A DNA stretch of 64,000 nt from a bacterium (GTDB lineage: Bacteria > Sysuimicrobiota > Sysuimicrobiia > Sysuimicrobiales > Segetimicrobiaceae). The position numbers and the translations under genes are program-made. The notes under the pieces were generated by a model. The model saw nothing but the letters and a program-made list of their open reading frames with translations. It did no database searches and had not been told where the DNA came from. The DNA lies in assembly GCA_035307765.1 (NCBI GenBank), contig DATGHU010000023.1, forward strand, positions 74,530-138,529, written 5' to 3'. This document shows, in pieces, positions 17,685 to 26,868 of this stretch (positions are counted from its first letter, which is position 1; each line of letters starts with the position of its first letter).

Positions 17685-18779
17685 ATGCGGAAGACGACGA
17701 ACGACACGCGCAGCACAACGCCCGCCCGGAGGTCGCACCCGAGACGGCCGGATAAGGCGCTCGCATTCCTGGCGAGCCTCGCCAGCGAATTCACGGCAGT
17801 GCTCAACCTCAACCAACTTGTCGATCGAGTCCTGGAGTCCCTGCGGGCACAGGTGGGGTTCGATTCGTGCACGATCGGGCTCCTCGACGAGCGCGCCGGG
17901 GATTGCATCACGGTCGTGGGCGCCGCCGGCCTGCGGGTTGACTTCCGGGGGTTGGTCATTCCTCGGGGGCACGGCCTCCACTGGGCGGTCATGGACGCCG
18001 CCGGGCCCCTCTACGTTCCCGATATGCAGGCCGACCTTCGAGTGTTCCGGCGTGACGTTCGGGTGCGATCGGGGATTTACGCACCCCTGATTGTCCACGG
18101 CCGGCCGATTGGAGTGTTGAGCGCTCACCGCAGCGCGGTCGCGGCGTTCACCCAGGGCGAGCTTGACCTGCTCACGGTCGTGGCTCGGTATCTGACCGGA
18201 GCCTTTGAAGTGGCGCGCCTGCACGAGCAATTCCGCGTGCTCGCCGCGACGGACACGCTGACGGGCCTCTCCAATCGGCGTGCGTTCATCACCCGCCTGG
18301 AATCGGAATTGGACCGCAGTCGCCGCGCCGGCCGCTCGTTCAGCCTGGCCTTGGTTGATGTGGACGGGTTCAAAGAGATCAATGATACCTACGGGCATGC
18401 CGTCGGGGATGCGGCGCTCATCAAGATCGCCGGCACGTTCAAGCGGAGCATTCGCGCGTACGATCTGGCGGCGCGGTTTGGCGGCGATGAGTTCGTGTTC
18501 TTGTTCCCGGATACTGCCGCCACCCTGGGCGAAACCGTTCTCCGTCGGTTGATGCGGCAGGAAATTTCTGTTGGGGAGACAGGAGGCAGCGTCCTGCTCA
18601 CCCTGTCGTGGGGCATCGCCGCCTGGCCGGATGACAGCGATGACCCGCTGGGACTGATCCGCGCGGCCGACGCCCGGCTGTATGCGAAAAAACGCGAGCA
18701 GCCCCATGCTCAACCCGCCAAGGGGCATGGGCCCCAAAAAGGATCTCTGCGGCGTACCCGCCTGCGCCACACGCGGTGA
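17685..18779 (+). CDS. GAF-GGDEF diguanylate cyclase
   Basis: 364 residues. A basic, disordered N-terminus (1-27), GAF sensor domain (about 35-185), then a GGDEF domain (about 192-345) with DTLTGLSNRRAF, the active-site GGDEF (about 265) and, five residues before it, an RxxD inhibitory site (RAYD). It should make the second messenger c-di-GMP with product feedback, in the cytoplasm, since no membrane segment is seen. The window holds two c-di-GMP riboswitches, so this enzyme may feed them. No clear Shine-Dalgarno is visible. Confidence 0.88.
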   Translation: MRKTTNDTRSTTPARRSHPRRPDKALAFLASLASEFTAVLNLNQLVDRVLESLRAQVGFDSCTIGLLDERAGDCITVVGAAGLRVDFRGLVIPRGHGLHWAVMDAAGPLYVPDMQADLRVFRRDVRVRSGIYAPLIVHGRPIGVLSAHRSAVAAFTQGELDLLTVVARYLTGAFEVARLHEQFRVLAATDTLTGLSNRRAFITRLESELDRSRRAGRSFSLALVDVDGFKEINDTYGHAVGDAALIKIAGTFKRSIRAYDLAARFGGDEFVFLFPDTAATLGETVLRRLMRQEISVGETGGSVLLTLSWGIAAWPDDSDDPLGLIRAADARLYAKKREQPHAQPAKGHGPQKGSLRRTRLRHTR

Positions 18780-18935
18780 TGCAATCCTCAGCCTGATTGG
18801 GACGGGACCGTTAGCCAGCCGGAGTGCAGGTCAACGGGCCGCGCCCGCGGAGGCCGCGCCCACCCGTCGCTCCACGGCCGCCGATGATTCCCTGGCGTCT
18901 CAGCGCCGTGGGATTCGGGCACACACATTGGTGTG

Positions 18936-19052
18936 ATGGCGATGACAAAACGACGCGGCTATATCGCTCTACTGCTCCTCGGAAGCCTCTTGGTCGGAGG
19001 AGTCATCATCGAACTCGTTCGGGGGTCGGCGTTCGGGAAACCTCGGATCTAA
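18936..19052 (+). CDS. Possible 38-residue membrane peptide
   Basis: Starts with MAMTKRRGY, continues with one hydrophobic helix (IALLLLGSLLVGGVIIELV) and ends in a short polar tail. The basic-then-hydrophobic layout is that of a small membrane protein, and it lies in a region with no other gene. No Shine-Dalgarno is visible and no family is recognised, so it could be chance. Confidence 0.3.
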   Translation: MAMTKRRGYIALLLLGSLLVGGVIIELVRGSAFGKPRI

Positions 19053-19054
19053 CC

Positions 19055-19390
19055 TCACTTTAGACACCCCAATCCGCAGGCCTGCCTCAGCCCGAGCCCC
19101 GCGCCCACCTGTTCGCCGAGGTAGCAGGTGACGTCGGTGACGCCCTCCGCACGGCCCAAGGGCAACGCTCGCTGAGCGCCGAAGACTCGAAGGACCAAAC
19201 GGCGGATTCACCGGCTGGCGAACCGCGAGCATCACGAGCGGCGCGAAGACTTGGAGCTCTGTCGGGGAGTTGTCAAGTAATTGGGGATGAACACTCGCGT
19301 ACTGCCCGTGCAACGCCTGCCAATACGTGAAGACACGACCGCACTCCGAGATCATCGTACGGCGGCCCTCCGGAGATGCCATGGGGGCCA
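19055..19390 (-). pseudogene. Possible decayed coding segment
   Basis: On the minus strand, one frame is open from about 19390 to 19210 (including TELQVFAPLVMLAVRQP) and a second frame from 19207 to the TGA at 19055 (including LGRAEGVTDVTCYLGEQVG, ending GLGCLK). Codon composition looks coding in both, but a frame change is needed to join them and no start is convincing. The family is not recognised. Confidence 0.2.
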
Positions 19391-19490
19391 GGGCCGTCTC
19401 GTGTGCCCTGTTCTCTGTCGACGTTCTCCGCTCTCCCGGAGAGCCCCCGCGCCAGCCGGCGTCCTTTCGTGAGTGGTGCCCCGGGGGGGG

Positions 19491-19823
19491 ATGAAGTCCT
19501 TGGGCTCCCGCGTCCGAGCAGGGCCGACGTTCTTCCTGCGCGTCTACGCGTTGGTGAGGCGGATCCCACGGGGTCGGGTCACCAGTTACGGGGCGATCGC
19601 GCGGGCGCTCGGGGCGCCCCGCGGAGCCCGGACGGTCGGCTGGGCCCTGCGCACGTCCGGGCCGGGGGTGCCGTGGCATCGTGTGGTCAACGCCGGCGGT
19701 AAGATCAGCTGGCGTCCGACCGGAGGACCTCGCCGGCAGCGGATGCTCTTGGAGCGCGAGGGCGTGCGGTTCGACCGCGAGGGGCGGATCGATCTGGACG
19801 CGTTTGGATGGCGAACCTTGTGA
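19491..19823 (+). CDS. Alkyltransferase-like protein (ATL, MGMT without catalytic Cys)
   Basis: 110 residues, only the DNA-binding domain of O6-alkylguanine-DNA alkyltransferases. Conserved features: IPRGRVTSYGAIA (winged HTH start), the Arg-finger region ARTVGWALR, and PWHRVVNAGGKIS. The catalytic PCHR motif reads PWHR here, so Trp replaces the alkyl-acceptor Cys; ATL proteins of this kind bind O6-alkylguanine and pass it to nucleotide excision repair. The ATG at 19491 has a G-rich ribosome-binding tract just upstream; a GTG at 19473 is an alternative. Confidence 0.85.
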   Translation: MKSLGSRVRAGPTFFLRVYALVRRIPRGRVTSYGAIARALGAPRGARTVGWALRTSGPGVPWHRVVNAGGKISWRPTGGPRRQRMLLEREGVRFDREGRIDLDAFGWRTL

Positions 19824-19884
19824 GGCCCGATTCTCAAACTACGCGCCGCGCCGGTAGCGGCCACGTGGGGGAGGTGAATGAACA

Positions 19885-20292
19885 GTGTCGCGGCAGCGCA
19901 TCTCGTCGGGGGCTCCGTGGGAGCCTATCGTAGGCTACTCGCGGGCCGTCCGAGTCGGATCGGTCGTGCACGTCTCGGGGACCACCGCGGTCGACACGCA
20001 AGGGAAGATCGTCGGGCGGGGCGATCCCTACGCGCAGGCGATCCAAACGCTTCAGAACATCGAGATGGCCCTTCGGCAGGCGGGCGCGGAGATGACGGAC
20101 GTCGTTCGCACGCGGATGTACGTGACGGACATCGATCACTGGGAGCAGATCGGCCGAGCCCACGCCGAGTTCTTCCGGGAGGTCCGCCCTGCGGCGACAT
20201 TGGTTGGGGTGACCCGCCTGGTCGATCCGGAGATGTTGGTTGAAATCGAAGTCGAGGCGATTGTCGGCGAACCATCGCTCGTTCCCCCTTAG
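19885..20292 (+). CDS. RidA family (YjgF/YER057c) protein
   Basis: 135 residues from a GTG with a gggggaggtg Shine-Dalgarno 9 bp upstream. The Rid fold is shown by [11 protein letters not shown] (about 27-37), [26 protein letters not shown] (helix and strand) and the C-terminal [18 protein letters not shown], where the Arg aligns with the catalytic Arg of RidA. RidA hydrolyses reactive enamine/imine intermediates of amino acid metabolism. The long middle form resembles Rid subfamilies beyond RidA itself, so the exact substrate is open. Confidence 0.85.
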   Translation: MSRQRISSGAPWEPIVGYSRAVRVGSVVHVSGTTAVDTQGKIVGRGDPYAQAIQTLQNIEMALRQAGAEMTDVVRTRMYVTDIDHWEQIGRAHAEFFREVRPAATLVGVTRLVDPEMLVEIEVEAIVGEPSLVPP

Positions 20293-20440
20293 GTGCCCCC
20301 GGACCGGAGGGGTCGCGGCGGCGAGGCCTGATCGGCTCCACCCCCTTTCGCAGCGCGGTCCATCCTCGGGCTCCAAGGTCTAGGATCGTCGACAGGTGGG
20401 CATTTTCCTGGAAGAAGGTGATAAGATTGGCGATCGGTGC

Positions 20441-20456
20441 GCCGGTCTAGACCGGC
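20441..20456. promoter_or_regulatory. 16-bp perfect palindrome upstream of the histidine kinase
   Basis: A perfect 16-bp palindrome (gccggtct/agaccggc) lies 93 bp before the kinase ATG in the 257-bp spacer after the RidA gene. This is the size of a dimeric repressor operator; the protein that might bind is unknown. Confidence 0.35.
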
Positions 20457-20549
20457 CCGTGCCGACCCTGTCCATCGCCGAGTCCCGCCGCTCCCACCGC
20501 ATGGTACGACCGCTCGATGGCGGCTCGAAGGAGAGGAACCCAGACACCG

Positions 20550-23500
20550 ATGCGGATTACCATGCTGCAGTGGGCGGTGGGGCTGTTTTGCGCGCTGATC
20601 GGGGCGCTGATGATCACGGTTCCTGAGCAGTTCGACACCCCCGCCTATGCGGCATTCGTTCCACACCTGACCGGGTGGGGGTTGGCGTTCCTCGTGGCCG
20701 GGAACGGCCTGCTCGCCGTCGCCATCTTCAGTCCCCGGCGGACGCTGACGATCGTCGGCCACCTGCTGGCCGCCGGTGTCGTGCTCGCTCTCGCCCGGGG
20801 TTTCACCGTCCCCGGGATCTGGACCGCGACGTGTCAGTATGCGGTCCTCGGACTGGGAACGGCGATCGCACCGTTCATCCGCGGACCCGGCGGGCCGGAG
20901 GAGTGGCGCGGGGGGCGCCATCTGTTCGGCCTGCTGATGGGCCTAGGCGCGATGGCGTCGGGGCTCATGTTCTGGGGGTTCCCACGCCAATTTCTCGCGC
21001 CGTTCTACGACGTGGTTCGCCCTCATCTTGCGCTGTATGGGTTGATCTTCGTGGGCGGCGGGGGAGCGCTCGTCTTCGCCCAACTACCCCAGCTCCCTCG
21101 GTGGGCCACCAGGGTGCTCTATCCGGTCGGCGGTGGGGCGTTACTCGTTTCTCTCGCAACGACAGCTCTGCCGGCCCGGTACTGGACCGGGATCGTCTAT
21201 GGCGGCGCATTTGGCCTGCTCCTCGTCCTCCAGCCGTGGATGGGACCGTTACTCTATGCGATCAGGCCGAGTTCGCTTCGCGCGCGGATCGCCTTGGCGC
21301 TGGCGGTTGCTGCGGCGGTCCCGCTGATCTTTGCGGTGGGCTTCGTCACCGGAGAGGAAGAGCGGTCGGCAACGCAGCAGGCACTCGTGCTTCAGCAGAC
21401 GCTCGCGAAGTCGCTGGCCGATCAGATTTCCGACTTCGTCGTCCAACATCGGGCCGCCGCGGTCACCCTGGCCGATTCGCTCAGCCTCTCGGGACTGGAT
21501 CATGGGGGGGAGGAGGCCCTGCTGCGCGCGGTCGCCGGCGAGTCTCCCGACATCGTGGCGTTCTCCAGCTACGACGCCGCCGGGCAACCACGCGCGCGCA
21601 GTGACGGGCGCCCTCTGCACGCCGCCAACGGCCTGCATGTGTTTGAGGCGGCGAGGGAGACCAACGGGCTATCGGTCGATTTCTATGTCTCACCGACGAT
21701 TCACCAGCTGGTCATGGGGTTTGCGGCCCCGACGCGCTCCTCGGACGGACAATTTTCGGGGGCAGTGCTCGGTACGGTGGAAGCATCCAGCATCGACGAC
21801 ATCCTAAGGAGGGTCAGCACCGACATCGCTGGTGCGAGTTACCTAGTTGACGAGGCGGGCCGCGTGATTGCGTCCGGAGACGCCACCCGGTACCCGCTCC
21901 ACACGGACCTGTCCGGTGCGCCGCCAGTAACCGAGATGCTCCTGGGCAGTCACCTTCCGGGGTCGCTCATCTACCGCGGCGCGGAAGGCGTGCGTGTGGT
22001 TGGGTACGCGCGCCTGGACGATGTCACCTGGGGCGTGGTCGTGGAGCGCCCTCGGGCGGCCGCGCTGGCGGGGGCGGACAGAGTTCGTGAGCGCGCCTTC
22101 CAGGTCCACCTGCTCCTGATCGGGCTGGCCGCCCTGGCTGGGATCGTCCTGGCCAGCGCCATCGCCAAGCCCTTGGAGGGGCTCGCCCGGGAGGTCACCC
22201 GATTCGACGAAGGGACCAGTCACGATCCGGTTCCCCACAGCGCCGTCGCCGAGGTGCGAGAGCTTTCCACCGCATTCGAGGAGATGCGCACCCGCCTGGC
22301 GGCCCGCACGGCGGAGCGCGCACGGGCGGAAGGGGAGCGGGTCGAGGCGCTCGGGCGAGAGCGGCGCCTCTCCAACCACGTCCGCCTGCTGCTCGAATCT
22401 GTCACGGAGGGAGTCTACGGCATTGATATGCAGGGGTGCTGCACGTTTATCAACCAGACCGCAGCGAACGTGCTCGGGTATGCTCCCGATGAACTGATCG
22501 GCCGGGACATGCACGCCGTGCTGCACCACAGCTTGGCCGATGGCTCACCGTATCCGGTCGAGGCCTGCCCGATCCTTCGGGCGCTCCGGACCGGCCATGC
22601 GTGCCGAATCGACAGCGAGGTCTTCTGGCGCCGGGACGGCACGTCGTTTCCCGTCGAGTTCTCATCGGGACCGATCGTGGGGGAGCACGGGCTGGAGGGG
22701 GCGGTGGTGGCGTTTGAGGACATCACGGCGCGCCGTCGCAACGAAGCGGCGCTGCAGGCGAGCGAAGAGCGGATCCGCCTGATCATCGAGACGGCCCAGG
22801 ACGCGTTCGTGGCCACAGATCCCGACGGGTTGATCACCGCTTGGAATGCCCAGGCGGAGGCGACGTTTGGCTGGCCGCGGTCGGAGGCGGTCGGCCGCCG
22901 ATTGTCCGACACGATCATTCCCCCCCAAGCTCGGGACACACACGAGGGGAGGTTGAAGCAGGTCCTCGCCGCGGGCGGCGTTGCGGTCTTCGACAGGCGG
23001 TTTGAGACGACGGCCCTCCACCGCGATGGCCACGAATTCCCCGTCGAGTTTTCGGTCTCCCCCGTGCGGGCGGGCGATGCGTTCAGCTTCAACATCTTTG
23101 TCCACGACATCTCCGAGCGCAAGCAGACCGAGCTGGCGTTGCGGGAGCGGGAAGCCCGCATTAGCGCGATCATGGACTCGACGTCCGACGGGATCCTCTT
23201 TGTCGGCCTGAACGGTCGGATCCAGACGGCCAACCGCCGGGCGGGAGTGCTCCTGGCACAGCCGCTGGGGTCGACGGCGAAGGGTGATCTGCGGGATCTC
23301 CTCGCCTCGGTGGGGGTTGAGCTCGCCGAGTGCGAGACCGTGCTCGACACGATCAAGGCGCTGCGGGAAGGAAGATCGGTCAGCGGGGAGGGTGACCTCG
23401 AGTTGTCGGTGACCAAGCGCGTGCTGCACTGGGAGATGCAGCCCACCTGGGGAGCGGGGGGAACGATTGCCGGGTACACCTTGACCCTCCACGACATGAC

Positions 23501-24203
23501 CGAGGAGCGAGAGGTCAGCCGGATGAAGTCCGACTTTGTTTCCTTCGTCACCCACCAGCTGCGTACTCCGCTGTCGGGGATCAAGTGGATGCTGGAACTG
23601 GCGGCGGAGACGGAGGCGGCGGAGGACCTCCGCCAATACATCGACGATGCGCGTGCGGCCAATCAGCGGTTGATCCACCTCGTCAACGATCTGTTGGACG
23701 TCTCTCGGCTTGAGAGCGGACGCCTCACGCTTACCTCCCAGGAACTGGACCTGACGGAGCTCACCAAGAGCGTCTTGGCCGAACTGGCCCCGATCATCCA
23801 CGAGAAAGGCCATCGCCTCACGGTCGCCCCGGCCGAGACGCCCCCCCCCGTGCAGGCGGACCCGCAGCTGATGCGGCAGGTGGTGATGAACCTCCTGTCC
23901 AACGCCATTAAGTACACACCGGGGCCGGGAGACATCATCCTGCGCGTCGGCCAGGAGAATGGGGGGGTGACCTGGGCGGTCCAGGACAGCGGCATCGGAA
24001 TCCCCCAGGCCTCGATGTCGAAGTTGTTTGAGAAGTTCTATCGGGCGGACAACGTGGCCATCCTGGAAACCGAAGGCACGGGCCTCGGCCTCTATCTCGT
24101 CCGGCTGATCGTGGAGCGGCACGGGGGGCGGATCTGGTGCGAATCGGAAGAGGGTAAGGGGTCGACGTTTCACTTCATGCTGCCGTTTCCGAGGGGGCAC
24201 TGA
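20550..24203 (+). CDS. Giant membrane sensor histidine kinase with three PAS domains
   Basis: 1217 residues from the ATG at 20550, which has a ggagagg upstream; an ATG at 20517 lacks one. The N-terminal about 235 residues hold many membrane helices (an integral sensor region). Next come another helix, an extracytoplasmic Cache-like domain (about 270-505), a helix at about 525-545 with a HAMP-like stretch, three PAS domains (about 605-980), HisKA with the phospho-His in FVTHQLRTP (about 1002), and HATPase_c with NLLSNAIKY, DSGIGIP and GTGLGL. It probably phosphorylates the two response regulators that follow with overlapping starts. The signal is unknown. Confidence 0.9.
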   Translation: MRITMLQWAVGLFCALIGALMITVPEQFDTPAYAAFVPHLTGWGLAFLVAGNGLLAVAIFSPRRTLTIVGHLLAAGVVLALARGFTVPGIWTATCQYAVLGLGTAIAPFIRGPGGPEEWRGGRHLFGLLMGLGAMASGLMFWGFPRQFLAPFYDVVRPHLALYGLIFVGGGGALVFAQLPQLPRWATRVLYPVGGGALLVSLATTALPARYWTGIVYGGAFGLLLVLQPWMGPLLYAIRPSSLRARIALALAVAAAVPLIFAVGFVTGEEERSATQQALVLQQTLAKSLADQISDFVVQHRAAAVTLADSLSLSGLDHGGEEALLRAVAGESPDIVAFSSYDAAGQPRARSDGRPLHAANGLHVFEAARETNGLSVDFYVSPTIHQLVMGFAAPTRSSDGQFSGAVLGTVEASSIDDILRRVSTDIAGASYLVDEAGRVIASGDATRYPLHTDLSGAPPVTEMLLGSHLPGSLIYRGAEGVRVVGYARLDDVTWGVVVERPRAAALAGADRVRERAFQVHLLLIGLAALAGIVLASAIAKPLEGLAREVTRFDEGTSHDPVPHSAVAEVRELSTAFEEMRTRLAARTAERARAEGERVEALGRERRLSNHVRLLLESVTEGVYGIDMQGCCTFINQTAANVLGYAPDELIGRDMHAVLHHSLADGSPYPVEACPILRALRTGHACRIDSEVFWRRDGTSFPVEFSSGPIVGEHGLEGAVVAFEDITARRRNEAALQASEERIRLIIETAQDAFVATDPDGLITAWNAQAEATFGWPRSEAVGRRLSDTIIPPQARDTHEGRLKQVLAAGGVAVFDRRFETTALHRDGHEFPVEFSVSPVRAGDAFSFNIFVHDISERKQTELALREREARISAIMDSTSDGILFVGLNGRIQTANRRAGVLLAQPLGSTAKGDLRDLLASVGVELAECETVLDTIKALREGRSVSGEGDLELSVTKRVLHWEMQPTWGAGGTIAGYTLTLHDMTEEREVSRMKSDFVSFVTHQLRTPLSGIKWMLELAAETEAAEDLRQYIDDARAANQRLIHLVNDLLDVSRLESGRLTLTSQELDLTELTKSVLAELAPIIHEKGHRLTVAPAETPPPVQADPQLMRQVVMNLLSNAIKYTPGPGDIILRVGQENGGVTWAVQDSGIGIPQASMSKLFEKFYRADNVAILETEGTGLGLYLVRLIVERHGGRIWCESEEGKGSTFHFMLPFPRGH

Positions 24204-24595
24204 TGGGAGCTCGACACCGTATCTTGATCGTCGAGGACGATCGGTTCCTCCGGCGGGCCTGCCAAGCCGGCCTCGAACAGCGAGGCTACACCGTGACCAC
24301 GGCGCAGGATGGGGCGGAGGGCCTTCGGCTCGCGCAGGCGGAACTCCCCGACCTCATCCTGCTCGATCTGCTCATGCCGAAGCTCCCCGGGATCGAGGTG
24401 TTGCGGGCCCTCAAGGCCGGGGAGGAGACCCGCGCCATTCCGGTCCTCATCTTGTCCAATTCGTCGCGCGACCTTGATATTAACCTGGTGCAGGAGTTGG
24501 GCGCCGTCGGGTCTTTGGTCAAGGCGAACCTGTCGCTGCAGGATCTGGGCGAACGGGTGAAGCGGATCCTGGAGGCCCCCGGGGACGATGCCTGA
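24203..24595 (+). CDS. Single-domain response regulator (CheY-like) 1
   Basis: 130 residues, receiver domain only. Acidic pocket E11/D12/D13, phospho-acceptor D55 in LLDLLMP, Ser near 85 and Lys107 (LVKANLS). There is no output domain, so it acts by protein contact. The ATG overlaps the last base of the kinase stop codon, and its end overlaps the second regulator by 8 bp, so all are coupled to the PilB-type ATPase further down. A role in gating that ATPase is an inference. Confidence 0.92.
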   Translation: MGARHRILIVEDDRFLRRACQAGLEQRGYTVTTAQDGAEGLRLAQAELPDLILLDLLMPKLPGIEVLRALKAGEETRAIPVLILSNSSRDLDINLVQELGAVGSLVKANLSLQDLGERVKRILEAPGDDA

Positions 24596-24977
24596 GGGGA
24601 CACGGCGCATCCTCATCGTCGAAGACGACCGCTTTCTCCGCAAAGCGGCAGAGGCCGCCCTCCGCCGGCACGGGTTCGCGGTGCTGACGGCCGCGGATGG
24701 CGAGGAGGGATTGCGGGTCGCCCGGGCCGAGGTTCCCGACCTCGTCCTCCTTGACCTGATCATGCCCGGCCTCCAGGGCTTCGAAGTGCTGCGGCAGCTG
24801 AAAGCGAATGACGCCACTTCCAAAATCCCGGTCATCGTGATGAGCAATCTCAGTCAGGACAACGACATGGAGCAGGCCCTCATCGGCGGCGCGGAAGCCT
24901 ACCTGATCAAGGCCAACCTGTCCCTCGACGACCTCGTCAAGCGGATCAAAGACCTGTTTGCGGCGAGGGCGGGCTGA
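24588..24977 (+). CDS. Single-domain response regulator (CheY-like) 2
   Basis: 129 residues, receiver only, and a close paralogue of the gene before it (both share the RFLR and IKANLSL/VKANLSL stretches). Phospho-acceptor D56 (LLDLIMP), conserved Lys108. Its stop shares a base with the start of the PilB-type ATPase (TGATGG). Duplicated single-domain receivers are typical of pilus and chemotaxis control, where they compete for one kinase or act as a phosphate sink. Confidence 0.92.
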   Translation: MPEGTRRILIVEDDRFLRKAAEAALRRHGFAVLTAADGEEGLRVARAEVPDLVLLDLIMPGLQGFEVLRQLKANDATSKIPVIVMSNLSQDNDMEQALIGGAEAYLIKANLSLDDLVKRIKDLFAARAG

Positions 24978-26713
24978 TGGCGGGCGTGCGGGCGAGCGAA
25001 CAAGAGCTCAAGGACCTGCTGGTGACGCAGCTGGAGGTCCTCGACGAGGCCGAGTTCGGCAAGGTCCGCGAGCTGGCGGACCGCTTTAAGATCCCCTTCG
25101 AGCAGGCCCTGGTCGAGCGGGGCGGCGTGCCGATGCACTTCCTGTTGGAGAGCCTGGGGAAAGCCTGGGGCGTCGGGTTCAAGGAACTGCGGGCATCGGA
25201 CGTCCGCCCGGACGCCCTCCGGCTGGTGCCGGAGGAGTTTGCGCGGTCCCGCACCCTGCTGCCCTTCGCCGTTCGCGACGGACAGCTCCACGTTGCGATG
25301 TGGGATCCGCGCGATCAGCCCGCCATCGACGAGCTGCAGCGCATGGCCTGGATGCGGGTCGTGCCGCACCTGGCGACGGAGACCGCGATTCAGCGCGCGC
25401 TCCTCCTCTACAAGGGAGACCTGCACGCCATTCTCGAACGCGCCGTCACCGAGCGGGCGGCGGTCGTGTCTGGCGACGGGGACGACCAAGGGCGCTCGGC
25501 GATCACCCTTCTGGACAGCATCCTCGAGTACGCGGTCGTCTCCGAGGCGTCGGACGTCCACATCGAGCCCTACGAACTCGAGGCCTATGTCCGGTACCGG
25601 ATCGACGGCGCCCTGCACGATGTGCTCAGCCTTCCCAGCAGCGTCATGCCGTCGCTCCTGGCCCGCATCAAGATCCTCAGCGAGATGCGCATCGACGAGA
25701 AGCGGGTACCGCAGGACGGCCGGTTCGACGCGACCTTCGGCGGGCTGAAGCTGGATTTCCGGGTCGCGACCATGCCGACGCATTGGGGCGAAAAAGCGGT
25801 GATCCGGCTCTTGACCAAGGAGCGGGCGCTGCTGGATCTCGAGGATCTGGGATTCTTGCCCGCCGACCGGGAGATCGTCACGCGGGGCATCAGCCGCCCC
25901 TTCGGGTTGATCCTGATCACCGGCCCGACGGGGTCGGGGAAGACGACGACGCTGTACGCGACGCTGACCCGCCTCTTTATCGAACGGCACAACGTCGTGA
26001 ATATCTCCACGGTGGAAGACCCGGTCGAGTACACGATCCCCCGTGTGAACCAGATCTCGATCAACCCGGTGGCCGGCATGACCTTCGCCTCGGGCCTGCG
26101 GGCGCTGCTGCGGCAGGACCCCGACATCATCATGGTGGGCGAGATCCGAGATCGGGAAACGGTTGAGATGGCAATCCGCGCGGCGCTGGTGGGCCGGCTG
26201 GTTTTGTCGACCCTGCACACGAACGACGCCACGAGCGCGGTTCCCCGCCTGCTGGACCTGGGGATCGAGCCGTTTCTGATCAATTCCACGCTCGCGCTCG
26301 TGATGGCCCAGCGGTTGGTCCGGAAGATCTGCCTCCACTGCCGTCAGAGCGTGCCGCTCGAGCGCGACACCCTCGAGCGGCTGCGGGCCCGGGCCGACTA
26401 CGAGGAGACGATCCGCATCCTTCAAGCGGAGGGTGTCCTGGGCCATTCGGCCGACCCCCTCTCCGGCCTCCACGTCTTCAAGGGCAAGGGGTGCCCGCAG
26501 TGTCTCGGCAGCGGGTACCGGGGGCGGATGGGGGTGTTTGAGCTGTTCGAGGTGACCGACACCATCCGCACGATGATTCTGGAAAGGCGCGACGCCTCGG
26601 CGATCCGTAAGGTCGCCATCGCGGGCGGAATGCGGACGATGTTCTGGGACGGCCTGGCCAAGTCGATCATGGGCGAGACGACGATCGAAGAGGTGTTCCG
26701 GGTCGCCCTGTAG
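24977..26713 (+). CDS. GspE/PilB-type secretion/pilus assembly ATPase
   Basis: 578 residues. N-terminal T2SSE-N-like domain (about 1-150), then the hexameric ATPase core: Walker A GPTGSGKTTT (about 315), Asp box around VEDPVEY, Walker B DIIMVGEIRD, His box LHTND, and a C-terminal four-Cys zinc element (CLHC near 454 and CPQC near 507). It would power pilus extension or type II-like secretion. It ends a kinase-regulator-regulator operon rather than sitting with pilC/pilT, so it may be the phospho-regulated one of three PilB-type ATPases in the window. Confidence 0.92.
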   Translation: MAGVRASEQELKDLLVTQLEVLDEAEFGKVRELADRFKIPFEQALVERGGVPMHFLLESLGKAWGVGFKELRASDVRPDALRLVPEEFARSRTLLPFAVRDGQLHVAMWDPRDQPAIDELQRMAWMRVVPHLATETAIQRALLLYKGDLHAILERAVTERAAVVSGDGDDQGRSAITLLDSILEYAVVSEASDVHIEPYELEAYVRYRIDGALHDVLSLPSSVMPSLLARIKILSEMRIDEKRVPQDGRFDATFGGLKLDFRVATMPTHWGEKAVIRLLTKERALLDLEDLGFLPADREIVTRGISRPFGLILITGPTGSGKTTTLYATLTRLFIERHNVVNISTVEDPVEYTIPRVNQISINPVAGMTFASGLRALLRQDPDIIMVGEIRDRETVEMAIRAALVGRLVLSTLHTNDATSAVPRLLDLGIEPFLINSTLALVMAQRLVRKICLHCRQSVPLERDTLERLRARADYEETIRILQAEGVLGHSADPLSGLHVFKGKGCPQCLGSGYRGRMGVFELFEVTDTIRTMILERRDASAIRKVAIAGGMRTMFWDGLAKSIMGETTIEEVFRVAL

Positions 26714-26868
26714 ACGTGCGGCGGTGTTCCGCGCGCGCGCGGTCCCCGTCCAGGGGGCCGCGCGCGCTCTCGGACGGAGGACAACGGCTTCCCGCTGTAA
26801 TATGCGTAGGGGGTGCCGGCCGCTGGCGGCGGCGCCCACCGACGTGTCGGCTGAGCGAGGAGGGAACC

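Larger units (their letters stand above)
18780..19490 (+). other. About 700-bp low-coding region
   Basis: Between the diguanylate cyclase and the alkyltransferase-like gene. Frames are short, with shifting composition. It holds one possible 38-residue membrane peptide (18936-19052) and, on the minus strand, a stretch with coding-like codons broken across two frames (19055-19390). It may be a decayed gene or mobile-element remnant. Confidence 0.4.
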
